NCBI GenBank assembly: GCA_025738555.1
Contig: JAOVFP010000020.1
Coordinates: 1,798,001 to 1,862,000 of the forward strand
Source: Cyathus striatus
Lineage: Eukaryota; Basidiomycota; Agaricomycetes; Agaricales; Nidulariaceae
Direction of reading: 5' to 3'
Length of the DNA stretch: 64,000 nucleotides
Positions 22,312-35,079 of this stretch are shown here, in pieces. A program made the position numbers and the translations under genes. The stretch's first letter is position 1. Every line of letters begins with the position of its first letter. The notes under the pieces were generated by a model. That model was not told where the DNA came from and did not search any database. It worked only from the letters and a program-made list of their open reading frames with translations.

Positions 22312-24093
22312 TCATTCTGATTCAATCAGTGGTTTCTCAAATGGCCAATCATTCTCTGATTGTCCAGACAAAATCCATTCATCATGAAACCGTTTGTGAT
22401 TCAAGCAGACTGTCTCATAGTCCAAATCTGCAACCCAACCATTCTTAGTTATACCTATCTTGTTACACAATAGCTGATATATAAATTGCATTTTGGACCA
22501 TTCTTGATATTCTTCTTGATAATGAGAACATTCTTCTGCAGAAGTTGGCAATCCAGAATATGGTACTCCATCTTTATTCATAATCTTTTCTAATTCTAGC
22601 ATTGCATTCCTGGTCTAAAGAAAAGTTGGTTATGCCCCTATGTTGTTAATCATGACAGGATATTTTACATGCCTTCATGAAGTTACCATTCCACAATCCA
22701 AAAGTTCCATCTACAATAATTTGAAGAAGCTTCACGAACTCAGTGGACATAGCAATTAGACACATTTCAAGTTCATGTTCATTGCTGAGACCCTTAATAT
22801 AATATTTGAATAACTCGAGAAAATCATTGAAATTTGGTGAGCATATATCAGAATTAGGTCCAAAGTGAAGTCGCTGACCCAGGAAGAGTGAAGTTGGCTG
22901 AGCTAGAAGATACAAGGGACCAACAAGGCAGTGTTGCCAATCAATAAGAGAGACCATTTGACTTGTCTTTCCTGCAAGAGCATCATAAGAAATCATGATA
23001 TCCCCTGGAGAAAATTCAGGGTGCCAAAGAAGAGGCCTTGTTAGCCTTGGAGCACCCTTTAGGGTAATATATGGAATCAACTTCTCAATTCTCTCTAGTA
23101 AGTCTATATGAGCAGCTGGATCACGAACAATGTCGGGACTATGTTGAAATCCATGTAGAAGTTCTGGCCTTGCATGTTTTTTTGTCCAGAGCTTCTCCAC
23201 TTGAACCAAAGTATGAAGATATTCATCGACAGATGTCCCTGTTGCATGACAAAATAAGTTACATTTGATTATTGCACTGACAAACTCGAAACTTTACAGA
23301 ACTTACATGGACCTCTCGATACATCAATCTTGTCGCGATGTTGATAATTCAAGGACAACGGCACAGCAGGTCCTAATACGTATCTTTCATCGATAGGAAT
23401 ATAGTGCTGTTTTATAGATTTGCGATAGTATATGCTTCCATATCCTGGAAACGAAAATGAAACCATTTTTCGCTGCATCTCGATGATTTCATCTGCAATC
23501 CGGCATTTCTGAGCTACAGATAGGCTGTCCCAAACCGCAAAAACCGGTTCACCCTTAATCTCCTCCACCATAATGTAAGCTGAGGACACGTTGGTAGCTT
23601 CAGACTTTGAACACCATCCCAGGACACGGGGCACTGGAAGCTCAAGTCGTGTCCGGGCAAATTCCATTGTGGCAACTTCACTTTCAACAATCTGCTCTAT
23701 AGGTCCCATATTGTGGTAAGGAAGTCGAGCCACTACGGATCGACCATTGTCCATGGTAAGGGATAGCATTCTATTAAAACGCCCATCCACTCTTTTATGG
23801 AAGTCGACAACTGATGTAGCTCCCTCCACAGCATCCACAGCGGCCTGTTTCAACGCCGGGATGTTAAACTTCAGATAACGCTGTTGTATTTCTTCCCGTC
23901 CATTAATAAACCAATGATTGGATGTATGCTTGAAGATATCATGCTCGCCCTCAGCATCTGGGGTTCCTGATGGTGAAGTGATAGTTGATATCATACGAGA
24001 TCCCCTGCGATGTGATGTTTGTAGTAAGAGATGATGGAAGGTAGGAGCCTTAAAGAGACTTCTCATAGCGTTGAAGAAGTCCAAGGTTAACAC
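22312..24093 (-). CDS. AIM9-like phosphotransferase (APH / protein-kinase-like fold)
   Basis: Three exons fit on the minus strand: 24093-23307, 23238-22673 and 22614-22312, giving 551 residues. The N-terminus is rich in Arg and Ser (RSLFKAPTFHHLL, SHRRGSRMIST), as in a mitochondrial targeting sequence. The N-lobe has RFNRMLSLTMDNG and VVARLPY (about 104-126), SEVATMEF (138-145) and AYIMVEE (172-178). After the first intron, GPWTSVDEYL opens the C-lobe. The catalytic loop reads HPEFSPGDIM (about 334-343), where the family normally has HPD...N, and the metal site reads LIDWQ (360-364). The Asp-to-Glu and Asn-to-Asp changes argue for weak or no kinase activity. The second intron fits only with a GC-AG pair (AAG|GCATGT). 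The 3' two-thirds is CpG-poor. AIM9 relatives are mitochondrial; the substrate is unknown. Confidence 0.85.
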
Positions 24094-24106
24094 AATTCAA
24101 ATATTA

Positions 24107-24141
24107 TCAAGAAGAAGGTTGGAAGAAGGTTGGAAGAAGGG
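24107..24141. repeat. Three 11-bp repeats upstream of the AIM9-like gene
   Basis: GGAAGAAGGTT-type units repeat three times just upstream of the predicted start codon (24,093), in the presumed 5' UTR or promoter. Two GTGAAAAT units follow at about 24,144-24,160. Confidence 0.6.
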
Positions 24142-24319
24142 AAAATGTGAAAATGTGAAAATATAAAGGCTTACTGTCAATTCACTGTGTTCGACCGAGT
24201 CAGATTATGAATGCATGTGACCAAAAGCGGCAGTTAATTTAATGGCTTTAATTGCCGGCAGATGTTGTATTGACTCCATAGAGATGACCTCTGATGACCT
24301 GTGTTTGCGTTAGAGACGA

Positions 24320-24985
24320 ATCCCATACTAGGTCTCAAACCACATCACCCCAGCTTATCGACCACTTTATCTTTGGATTCCGGATTACGCAAGAGAAGGA
24401 CTTTGCGAATATATTTATACAGAAAATATCTTGAGCACGAAAAATATGGTGAAGCTTGATTTTCGTCGTATGGCTCATGGGGAAGACTGGGCCAGGTGCC
24501 GAACATCCGAAGTAAACTTGTAGGATCGTCAAAGGATCGTGACGAAGTAGTGATCTCTTGGTATATGAGAGGACTTGAGAAATATTCTGAATGGAAGCAT
24601 ACGGTGAAGGTGAAGTTGGATTTTCAACATGTGGTTCACGGGAAACAAGTGACGAAGTGGGTAATTGTAGAATTGTATTCGCGCCCCATATCTTGAGACG
24701 GCTAGCATAAGACTATTTCCCACTTTCGCAGCTTATGTACTTAACATAAATACAGGTACATGTACTTACAAAGATGTCAAACAAACAGCCTTTCAAGTGG
24801 TATGTAGAACTAATTAACGGCGGTTAAACGAAAGCGAGCCAGACACATTTTGTACCTAAGCATACAAGTCAGTCAGGATAAAGATATATCGTTCATTGTA
24901 GGATATACCCATGGGTGAACTGGCCAGATCGAAAGCAACTAAATGAAGGCACATGAATACTTGCTAACGCCTACAGCTTGCTGGG
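24320..24985. repeat. Interspersed repeat D, copy 2 (CpG-retaining)
   Basis: Matches 14726-15337 in the same orientation. This copy keeps CG at many places where copy 1 has TG or CA, so it is closer to the ancestral sequence or lies in a region with less methylation. It lies between the AIM9-like and stress-protein genes. No terminal repeats or target duplication were found. Confidence 0.8.
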
Positions 24986-25188
24986 GAAAAGGCTTTTATG
25001 GCCAATGCTAGCATAGAAGACTTATGAGAAACCGATGCATTTTAAAATTTCACGGCCGACACAAACGTATAATACAGAAAACTTCTATAAAACCCTTTCA
25101 AAAGTTATAAACCTAATTAACAAAACGCTCACTAAGTAACAGTACGTAGGTATTACTCCAGCCTAAAGACAAGACAATACTACTTTCA

Positions 25189-26248
25189 TCATTCGAAGTG
25201 CCGTCCGCGTTTAGGATCCGCCCGCCGTTTCTCCACCGCCTTCTTGAGCTTTCGCTCGGGACGGACTACTATGACCGGGACAGGTGAGTGGGAGAGGCAG
25301 TATCTAGGACAGCGTAAGTCTAAGTCTGGGTAGGGTGAGAGGGGAAGAAAACGTACTTGCTGACGCTGCCCATTCCAATGACGCCTATGGCCTGCCAGGG
25401 CTTTCGGCCGCGTGTGCCGACGACGATGGAGTCTGGTCGGTATAGTGCGATGAGACGGTCGAGGGTGTCGGTTATCTTTCCAGGGATGTATTCTAGCACG
25501 AGAGAGAGCTAAGGAAGAGGCTTGTGAGACATCCTGAGGGGTGATCGAGAGGAGAGAAACGGACCTTTCTATCAGCGTCGTACTCCACACTCTTTTCTTG
25601 GATAGTCTTCATTAGTTCTCGTGCGTCCTCACGGAGGATATCATGGTCCTTCTCTAGACTGTACGTCAGAACGACTAAAAGTGAACAGAAGCAAGTGAAT
25701 AGCATACCAAGAACTTCCTCATCAACACCTCTAAACACAATCAACTCATCTCCGTCCTGTACCAATGCCTCAAGACACCAATCCAGCGCACCCATCCCAC
25801 TCTCATCAGGGCTCGCAGCACACAAAAAGACTCTCGTACTCCGCGTCCTCTTGTATCCATCCGACTTGACCTGCAAGGTATACGAGAACATGCTAGCTAC
25901 GGGGTTCTCGAAGGTATCGAACGAGACCTTCGGCGTGTACCCCGGTGTAGGGCTCAGTAACCCCGAGCCGTGGTGACTGTGACCATTGTGGGACATGGCA
26001 CTGTGTGGTGTAACCACGCCTGGTGGCGAGAGAAGACTCTGGCTTGGAGATCCGGGTAGGGAGGTGTGTAGGACTGTAGGGGAGGTTGTGCTTGGGAGTG
26101 GGACGCGCTGGAGGAGAGGCGACGGTATCGGTGAGGGGTGCGAGCTCGTGGGTAGTGACGTAGGTGATGGCGGTCTGCTTTGCTTCATTGCACTCCGGAG
26201 TGGGATGTGGGTGTGCAGCGAGGAGGAAGAGTCAAATGTGGATGTCAT
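25189..26248 (-). CDS. Universal stress protein (UspA domain)
   Basis: Four exons on the minus strand: 26248-25708, 25674-25565, 25508-25357 and 25303-25189, 305 residues, all in frame with GT-AG introns. Residues 1-105 are Pro/Ser-rich and probably disordered. From about 138 a UspA fold follows: RVFLCAASPDESGMGALDWCLE, then GDELIVFRGVDEE, EYIPGKITDTLDRLIALYRP, DSIVVGTRG, then GMGSVSKYCL and SPVPVIVVRPERK. The G-x2-G-x9-G-S/T type ATP loop at the end of the domain is seen as VVGTRG...GMGSVSK. A basic tail (EKRRADPKRGRHFE) ends the protein. UspA proteins bind nucleotide and are linked to stress tolerance; the long Pro/Ser N-terminus is usual in fungal members. It is transcribed away from its upstream neighbour at 26.5 kb. 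Confidence 0.92.
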
Positions 26249-26469
26249 CGTTAGAAATCTGTGTAGGGTTTGAGGGTTGGTTGGGTAAGGCTGATTGAGC
26301 TCGATATCGAGTTTGGGGTTGTTATGGGTGGTGAATAGTGTACAAGAGAGAAGAGAAGAGGGCTATACGGGTAGCGATGACGGAGAGAAAAGGCAGTGGT
26401 GGTGGTTGGGAGGAGAGCGTAGCGAGCTATAACAAACGGTATCCGCGCCGCGGCGGCTGTGCATATTAG

Positions 26470-26930
26470 GCGCAAAGCGGCACATAAATCAACCCTTCTC
26501 CTTGACCTCCTCGTTCTTCACGGTGCCAGAGTTTCCAACCAAATCACTCATCTTAAACACTCCTTTTTCCTCCTCGTATGTTAGTGGAGATCGCTAGGTA
26601 GAATGTTGTCCTGGGTGGGACCGAGGTAGGTGGGTGCTTGTGGATGGGATAGTTGCACTCAACATCTTGAGCAAGAAACTGAAGTTAATGTTGGACTTAC
26701 TGAACCACAACCTCTTCCCCTCTTCCCCTCTTTCCCTCTTCCGACACTATTCTCGTAGTCGCGCTCTGGGCCCTAGAAGATAGTGGTCGACGCGAACGAT
26801 GGTGCCGAGTAAGCTTCCGCCGTGGTGAGTTATGCTCGGTTGTTATCAACGAAGAAATACTAACGCCAGGTTGGCTTTTGTATTGCAAGGGGAGATCTTA
26901 TAAGTACCTGGGACTACGTATGCCATATAT
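26470..26930 (-). other. Possible small multi-exon gene, unresolved
   Basis: On the minus strand, a start at about 26,925 opens MAYVVPGTYKISPCN, and a separate short frame at 26,551-26,489 reads MSDLVGNSGTVKNEEVKEKG. A T-rich donor and AG sites lie between them, but no splice combination gave a convincing protein. CpG content is normal. I list it only as a place where a small gene may lie. Confidence 0.25.
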
Positions 26931-29900
26931 CACAGCAGCTGAATGAATGAAAACTCTTACGGCCGAGGCCCCCATTTATCGAGCATGCGCTACATAGCCC
27001 ACCGGGTGTGATCTCGAATGCGTAAAGACCCGCCGTTATCGCCAGAACGCGCTTGCTCTGGATTACTTCATTCTATGCACGCGTTTTTACTGGTTGGATT
27101 AGGTGAGTAAGGATAGGGGAGGTGATATAGGACTGACGTAGTTTCTTGTTCAGGTCGTATCTTGGGAGAGCAGAAAGTCTTGTTCCATGGTATTCTGCGG
27201 ATCGATTTTGTCCTGCATTCTTGCTGCCGTCGTAACCGAAACGCAAACGGCATCTCGCCCATATCGATTTTACTAAGAGGCCACTATTGTCCATGGTGAA
27301 CATCATGCTGTCGCTTTTGGACCCATAATAAAGACGGTCGATCATAAAGGTCCTAGGCCAGCGTTGAAAACATCGAAGGCTGGACTGAAGCTGAAACGTC
27401 ATCATCAAGCTAGGCGTATCTTAAAGCATCTTCATTCCGCCCCAGAGTTCTTGCCATAATGCTAGCCTCTACCTCACCTGACTGGAACGCGAGCGCCGTA
27501 CCATTTAGGTGTCTGTTTTAGCATAGCGGATCTGGAAGGCCGAGCAAAAGGGACGAACGACTGGGATACTTACACCATTCACTGGACTTCCATTTATCTG
27601 AGTGGATTGTTAACGAAGTAAAACTCATACCACAATGCGTATTGTATATGGGACGATACTCTCCCTGCATAATGGAGATGGCGAAGAACGTGTTGTAGCA
27701 TTCAGTCAGTTAACTGGTCATACAACAACCAGAACATTTCGTTTCCAGAAAGTGACTTACCTTTCCTTCCCCCAAGACAAGTTGTAGGATATATTAACGA
27801 TTGTGCCGATCGTCAAGGTTTTAGGTGAGTGTTGAGCAGATATTGGAATATAGTATGTCTTTAAGTATGCTCTCCTACCCTATGGTCATGCCTTCTCTGA
27901 AAGCCGAACGAGTGGGACAGGTGGAACTACAGGGATGTTTATGCCATTCGTTGGCCTTCAAGTTGTTGAAATAGACCGTTGGTGCAAGATGGTCGATCGT
28001 CAAGACCACAGGTGGGCATTGAGGACATCAAACGTTGGGCTAGCTGATACAGCATCATCAAGCTAGGGCTAGGGCATGTCTTTAAGTATCCCCGGGTTCC
28101 CTTCCAACCCAGGCTTCTTTCCACATCGCTAGTCTCTACCTTATCTGACTAGAACGCGAGCATCCTAGTATTCGGAAATTTGTTTCAACATGCCGTAGTG
28201 GAATTGGAAGGCCGAGCGAGTTACATTATTCGTCGGGCTTCCATTTTTTTAGATGAATCGTTGGTGAGTTAAACTTGCACCGCAGTGCCTATCATGTCTA
28301 TGTCATACGAATATCTGTATGGTACAGTAGGTCCAGTATCTTTGAATGTTGATTCCACAGGCCCCATGCTAAAATGTCGCCCTAAGACCCATATAACCTA
28401 AAGGATAACAGTTGTGCCGGTTCCTGCCCGTGCTTTATACTCCTTTATCAGGTGACAATCCCATGACAATTGTTTTAATGAGTTGGTCTTATTATAGACG
28501 GGACGAAAACCATCCTTCCTACATTTATGAGTTGTCTTTCACTGTAATGCGCCCGGGGAGCTAGGCCTACAGGAGTTCTTGACTTGCTTTCTAGTACCTC
28601 ATCAAACGCTCTGACTGCAAGGACTAGTTCCTGTATTCCTACTCTGACAATCTCTAGGAATGTTGGCTCGAACATGTCAATTTTACTTATGCTTTGGTCT
28701 TTCTCATACTCATAGTCTGCGGTATTGGTAACATTGCGCAAACGTTATCTCACTGGGCCATCTAGTACGCTTCCAAACACAAATTACTCCGAGCTCACCG
28801 TGATTTGTACACGTAATTATTTCGCTCAAACATAGCTATTCGAAACAAGCCCACCCTCGTATAGTGTGTCTAAATCATTTCAAGGAATTAAATCAAACTG
28901 TTCGATTGTGACGCATTGTTAAACAGATTTGAAGTGGGCCATCTCAAAGCCTCTTCTTAAGTTCGTTTAGAATCCAGTGTATATTTCGCGTATGGATGAT
29001 ATACGTAATGGTAATGTTGTGAGTCGACTTTTTACCTTTTAAATGTTGGCTTAAATGCCATGTGTACGGCTGAGGATTGATTGGGAAAAATTTAGCAGTG
29101 CACTGACGGCAAGCAGGCCGCTGGCAGCATTGCACGCGAGTTTGTTAACAGTTGTGAGCAGTTGTGTCAATGACATCGTGAGTTTACTTGTACTTAAAGT
29201 TAGTTGACCTTCTCTTGCTTGACCCTCTCTCAGCCTGAAGTTCTAATTTGGTTCTAACTCTGTTAACCATTTCAAGGAAGGACCACCTTTCTAGACAGGG
29301 GATAACCCGGATAAGTAATCAAGGAATAACTAGCACTCTGGCAGCATCTCGAAGAAGCTGAGATGGATGGTGCAGAGCGAACTGCATGGTTCTCATCAAC
29401 CTCTCTTCCCGAGCTGCTCTCGTTTTCGCGCTCGGGATGTTTGTGGAAGCTGGAGCAAGGGTGCTGCATAAGTGATTGTAAGATTTTATCAGCAGCCGAT
29501 GTGAGTTCTCTGCTCTTGTCGTTGTCGACGTTGATATAAAGCTAACTGCATGTTAGGTTTTGCACACTGCTGCTGAATGAACGATCTCACGGACGAGGTC
29601 GTCGTTTCTTCAGCAAAGTTTCAAATGCATAAGGACCAGGTTAGTAAAGGATTATGGCAGGTGACATAATATATATCTGACGTTGTTTTGTGTTCAGGTC
29701 GTACATAAAGTTTCTTATCTGTGGTAAACTGCAGATCGACGCTAAACCGGTGTAACGGCCCTTACTACACATGTACTGAACACGAGCAGCAGGCGATCGC
29801 CAAGGTCTTAGGTGAGCATTGACGAAACTAAAGATTTGATTGTGGTTAACGCGACATCAACCTGATTTTTATGCATACCCTCTTCCCACCCCGGGATCCT

Positions 29901-30480
29901 TGCCACAATACTAGCTCATACCTTATTTGACTGGAACGCAGCAAGAGTCCTGACGAAACGCCGACGGGTGGAAAGGCAAGAATATATCTGACATCTTGTC
30001 GTTATTCCTTTATGAGATAGATCCCTATGTGTTCCCTGTAGCACGATGTCGGATGTCAATCTTATGTCGTACCAATACAGGGGGAGCATACGTGTAGGTA
30101 CGTGTAGACTGCATCACAAACTCTGCCAACTGAAAGTGATTTCTTCACACTTGGTCTTGCTTGATGTCTACTTCACGACATCCGATCGCACCCCTCCCTG
30201 AGCTCTATTGTTTAGCTATAGCGACGAGTTCTTGTGCATGCTACGCGGATGCCACTTCCCTTGAACAGTCACTTGTGAAGTTAAGTAATCCCCCTGACTA
30301 TAATACAACTTTTCATTCACATCCCATATTACATTGTATATCTACTACTGTCAATTTTCGTCGCTTTATCCCTCAAGTTGGCGTGTCGCTGCAGCCTGTG
30401 CAAACACTCGGCTATTTGGAAGTTAATCAGTATTATAGTGTACTGCGGTTGTCGAGGCAAGCACTCACTACTGCATCAGA
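26930..30480. repeat. Non-coding DNA with diverged direct repeats
   Basis: Several blocks recur with about 60-75% similarity. Block 1 (CTTACGGCCGAGG...CAGGTCGTAT...GATCGA) is at about 26,955-27,215 and 29,585-29,745. Block 2 (GATCGTCAAGG..TTAGGTGAG.ATTGA) is at about 27,335, 27,805, 27,990 and 29,795. Block 3 (CTTGCCA.AATGCTAG, then TGACTGGAACGCG) is at 27,450-27,500, 28,115-28,160 and 29,890-29,945. They suggest tandem gene copies that decayed long ago; the coding content is no longer readable. CpG is retained, unlike the 6-22 kb block. Confidence 0.6.
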
Positions 30481-30520
30481 GCCTGCTTCAACCACGCAAT
30501 GGTATACTGCAAACTTAAAA

Positions 30521-30794
30521 TCATCTGCTCCTGCTGTATAGATTGTTATTTCTTTCGTTTCCGACAATATCGCATGCAAACGTACTATCAGATCCAGCCA
30601 AAAGTTGTCCAGCGAAAGCACATGAATTAATTGTAGGGTGTTCAGGTGAGGCCTCGCGCGCGCATCCTGCAGAACGAAATGTTAACGCATGGAAACCACA
30701 GGAGAATGCAAACAGGCTTACCAATATAGTCGCAAGCGGCGGCGTTGGCAGCTGCAGCGACGCTGAGGAACGCAATGAACTTGAAAGCGTACAT
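30521..30794 (-). CDS. Small secreted Cys-patterned protein, family 1, member 1
   Basis: Two exons on the minus strand, 30794-30722 and 30666-30521, encode 72 residues. A classic signal peptide (MYAFKFIAFLSVAAAANA) is followed by a short mature part with cysteines at 21, 26, 40 and 56 (C-x4-C-x13-C-x15-C). This spacing and the signal peptide match the 91-residue proteins at 41.6 and 60.9 kb, so all three belong to one family even though the rest has diverged. This member lacks their C-terminal exon and instead ends in NERNNNLYSRSR. A TATA box lies 53 bp upstream of the start. Function unknown; secretion is inferred from the signal peptide. Confidence 0.7.
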
Positions 30795-30846
30795 TTTATT
30801 ATTATCAAAAGGCTTATTCGGGTGGGGCTCTTGCTACTCAGTGGGC

Positions 30847-30853
30847 TTTTATA
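30847..30853 (-). promoter_or_regulatory. TATA box of the 30.5-kb secreted-protein gene
   Basis: TATAAAA on the minus strand, about 53 bp upstream of the predicted ATG at 30,794. Confidence 0.6.
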
Positions 30854-31189
30854 GCATTTGACCCTCAGGGTCTCCGTTGCTGCGACTCAACTAATTACAT
30901 ACTTACATAACGAGCCAGATGGAGAGTCGGTCCCAAGTCGGAGTCTGTAGTCCCCTGTTATATCTCGATACGGATCTCTCAGGAACACCCGATATTCTCA
31001 CATACCGTTCGGGTCCCACTACAAGCCGGTTTGCCATATTGAATGGGAATAAGTAAGGGTCTTATGAGCTGGTCCAGTACACTGAACCTACTAAGCAACG
31101 CTGTATGGGCGGTCCTTACATTCTGGTAAGCACTACACTCTCCTTCATGTTTTATATCAGCTAATGGGTTCTCAGGTATATACCCATAC

Positions 31190-31808
31190 GACGTAAGCCG
31201 AACCTGCAGCTCCGAAGAACTCAACGAAACCTCATGCTACCCGATAATCAAGTCTGTATCCATTCCTTCCCAAATTCCATTCCCCTCATGTGTTACGTAT
31301 GTAGAAACATAACATCCTACCTATTTGACTGCACAGTCCAACACAAGCTCGAGGTTTCAATCTCGCTAATCTGCAACAAGTCAACCCTGCCTGGCTATAC
31401 AACTTTGCATTCTGCCCAAATCCACAACAACACATCTTCTCGCTAGATCAAGACCCATATACAACCACCACTAAAGACTTTATCGAAACTCACATCGAAG
31501 AAGGTGTCAAAGCTCTTGTGTACATCAGTAACCTCGACTGGCGAGACAATTGGCTTGGAAACGATGCGGGGATGAAGGATATGTTTGATTTTAGGAATAT
31601 GTGGAATTCCGGGAGGAAGGGGCTGAGTTATGCTTTGGAGGTGGATGGAGAGAAGGCAGGGACAGTAAAGACGGATGGGAAGGTTACATTTGTGGTTATT
31701 GAGAGTGCGGGACATTTCGTTGGGCTTGATAGAGCACTCGCTGTAACTGAGTTTGATGCACTCATTTTTTACTCCACTGGACAGCATAAGTACATCGCAA
31801 ACATATGA
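31190..31808 (+). pseudogene. Serine carboxypeptidase (S10) 3' remnant
   Basis: The clear frame at about 31,431-31,808 contains DPYTTTTKDFIETHIEEGVKALVYISN, then LDWRDNWLGN, which corresponds to the active-site Asp region (family form GxxDxICNWLGN), then TFVVIESAGHFVGLDRAL, with the catalytic His in SAGHF. Upstream, 31,190-31,430 reads like the preceding part (SSEELNE, CVTYVE) but is crossed by frame changes and stops. The N-terminal two-thirds with the catalytic Ser is missing. I take it as a truncated gene. Confidence 0.65.
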
Positions 31809-32097
31809 ACATGATTTTATATGTTTATACTATTTATTTGAATGGAACTGCAGTAACTTGAGCAAGTAAAACCTGTAAGTAGGCTCGAGCCCAGCTGCCT
31901 GGCTGTCACTCGACTGTACACTACTGTTGTTAGGTATCATACAAATCAAAGCGAGCTCTTCCCACCTACTATCCACTAAATGGGTTGAGCATTGACGATT
32001 GAAATTCAGGTTGGGGTAAGGCAATGGCCGTATTCTCTTCGTAATGTTACGATGCACTATTCACAAAATTCGTGAGTTCCAGGAAGGTATACTCAAA

Positions 32098-35079
32098 CTA
32101 AAACCTACCAAAACTATTGTGAGTGATCTCAGATATGTTACCCGCTATTTTATCCTTCTTCTGAGGTGATTTCTTGGGGGATCTTCTCGCAATTACTTGT
32201 TGTGATCTAACTTGGCGTGTAACAGATACATTGAAACGATGGACATCTGTGGAGATTTGATCACGAGAATATATCCCATGGGACAGCTGCAAGTCAATGC
32301 TTGAATGGACATGAAAATCATATTGCATCCCGCGCATAATTCCTCCAAGCAAAGTCAAGTTTATGCCATCACGATTTACATTTTGATGTGATTGCTCATT
32401 ACCATTCGTCGAAGATGGAGAAGCTTGCCAAATATGTAGGGGGATCAAGCTTTCAGGGTGGTATACTGCAGGTATAATAAATTTGGCATCAATCTTATTT
32501 TTGAGCCATGCTTAAAGTGAAGTTTGTGAGAACAGGGATTGTATAGTATTGGATATCGTACCTTTAGCTTTAGGTCCTCCACTATTTATTGTATTTTGGG
32601 TGAGCTTCATATCAATCTTGCTCATTGATAAAAGACTAAGCATGGCTTCAAGAATATCACCTGATACTGATTCCTTCTTTTGCAAATCATGAATATTACG
32701 CTTGAAGTGCACCGTGCAAACACGATAAAATCGTTTTAGATGATCATATGATGTTAGATTTTTTAATATTCTAGTTGAATCTGTTGGATGGTTTCGAAAA
32801 AGATCCATGCAAACTTTTTGACAGTACATTCCTGCACCTAATGAAATTGGTTAATTTATTAGTCTACGACATCTAATATATAAAAGAACCTACCTAGTGC
32901 CTGCCCTTTGTGAGCATCAGCAATCCAAATATTAAATCCATAACCATGGATGTGTCGAAATTGAACTGGAAGTCCAGTGATCTCCGTAGCAAAAGTAAAT
33001 ATACGCGTGAAAAGGATGAAATGTGCTTTGGCTGATTGTGAAGTTGTAAACGCGCATGCACCAACAATAGCTGTATGAACTAGCATTAAAACAATCACAT
33101 TTTCAAAATATATAATTGACATACATTTCATTCCTCTCGAGTCCCAAGTCTCCATTTCAAATTCTTGCCATTTTCCATGCACACGCTTGAATGACGTATC
33201 AATGGAAATATATAGTGCTTTAATGAGTGCAAATGCCATCATTTGTGACATGCAAATTAGTAGATAGAAAGTCTTTCCACCCTCGATGATGTGGGATTCT
33301 GCACAACGTAAATATTGTTGTTCTACTGGAAGCTTTAAGTGTTCCTCTACGAGATATTTGGCACCTTACATTTGCAGTGTCAGATAAACCTGGTAAGTAT
33401 AATGACAACATACCAGTGAAACCAGTTCCATTGGGATATTTTTCTTGTCGTGTTTTTTCAATCACTCGTCGAACATGATCAGAGTTACCTAATGAAGGGT
33501 GAAGTTCTGACAGTGAGGGATCAATAACGGAATTCCATTTAAGATGGTCTCGAAGCGAATCCATAAAACCAGACTCAATCATTATTTTCCGAGGAGTGAC
33601 ATCAGCTAGTTTCCAGTCAAGCTTCCGGAGCATAGATTTAAATATATCTAAAATAGGAGGAGGGGTTTTGATGCGAAGTGGTGGAGGATGTGAATGGATC
33701 CCATGTGATATAATAACAATTTGTGGGCAGGAAAAATGATCATAAGGCGTATAGATTGAATATGTTACCTCACACACATTCTGTAAGCGACACAGTAACC
33801 CAGGACGTAGTGTTCCACTTGAGTCGCGATGCCAATAGGCTGAGATCCAATATTAGAAATAAAATGAATTATGAAAAGATATATAACTTACGACAGTACT
33901 CCTTCTTCTGCATTGGAGATGCCATAAATGTACAACCCATTAATGGACCATGGCCATTGTGGAATGCTTCAATTTCATGCTCATATATGCACGATTGATT
34001 ATCATATACTAATGCCTTAAGGTAATCAATATTAAACTCTTGCAAGTTCCGAAGAACAAGATGTGCTCTATTCTCAGATGTTCGAAACTGACATCTGATG
34101 TATTTTTTTGTGTTAGTATTTTGCATTAAAAAACGAAAAAAAAACATACTGGAGACGTGGCTGATTATACTTGTCATAAGAAAAGACCATCTTCCCACGA
34201 CAGATTTTACTTGAACAAGGAGGTTTCTGACGTTTAGATGTTATTTTTGGGTCCAAAATGTCCTCGTTATCATCACTGTCAGAGTCACCAGCGTACTCCA
34301 GAAGATCAATGCGATCAAATGAACAGCCTTTTTCTTGAACAGCACAAAAGAATGATAATGTTTTTTCAAATACATGTTGCTCTGCTGTGAGTTTGCGACT
34401 GCTAGGACTATCAGAGTTTTCAGAGTAACGCTCGCAAACTTTAAGCCCTCTACCTACTTAAATGTTAGTAAAACGAAAAGGAGAAGAATGATTGCTGAAC
34501 ACGTACATGTGGTGTAAAGTTTTTCACACAGCACAGGCTTCCCTAGCTCTGCATGAAGAAGTAATTTGCCACAGTAGACATTTTCTACCCCACCATGTCG
34601 ATCACCAAGTGAATATTGTATGTTAAACTTTGGATGATAAAAGTTTTCGGGTCAATCGTAAACCTATGGCCAACAGCACCCTCTGAAGACGATGCAGACT
34701 CCAGATACTCCTCAATAGCACCAGGAGGGTAGTCAAGGAGATAATCAAGAGTCAGAATTCGGTTAATTTTGAGGTTTGTGGTCGGATGGTATTTTTTATC
34801 AATACCATTGAATAAAGCGGCAGGATGGCAGCTGGTCACCGATCCACAGAGCGGGTTATCACTGTCATGAAGCACTGGGGTTATTAATGTCGAAACCTCA
34901 TCTGGGGGAGCATCAGGGGCTGGGAGGTCGGTGTCAATGCGAGAGACAGCATCAACATGAGAGATGGTATGAGAGCGAGAGATATCATCTAAGACATTTG
35001 GATCAAGTCCAACAGCGAGAAGAGCAGCTTTTGCAGAAGCTATAGCTTCTATCTGGTCGTCTGAAAGCATAAGTTCCAT
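32098..35079 (-). CDS. MULE-like transposase-related protein (basidiomycete-specific family)
   Basis: The start is at 35,079 (MELMLSDDQIEAIASAKAAL), then exons run down the minus strand: about 35079-34620, 34550-34500, 34445-34150, 34105-33890, 33845-33395, 33250-32890, 32835-32520 and 32450-32098. Recognised phrases are the Cys-rich HGGVENVYCGKLLLHAELGKPVLC, KCxFRTSENRAHLVLRNL, GHGPLMGCTFMAS, SHGIHSHPPPLRIKTPP, LHPSLGNSDHVRR, EKYPNGTGFTG, HIHGYGFNIWIADAHKGQALG, YRVCTVHFKRNI and IPLHIWQASPSSTNGNEQSH. This chain is a repeated family in Agaricomycete genomes; the HIHG...DAHKGQ part resembles MULE-type DDE regions. Splice sites were not all solved, and a few frames need checking, so it could be a pseudogene. 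Its first 120 bp are duplicated, inverted, at the right edge of the window. Confidence 0.6.

Noticed and set aside
27790..27830. On the minus strand a short peptide (NLSWGKE) recalled a motif of the aegerolysin family
   Set aside because: Only a few residues match, no flanking conserved region is readable, and the stretch lies within diverged non-coding repeats. Not enough to annotate a toxin-like gene.
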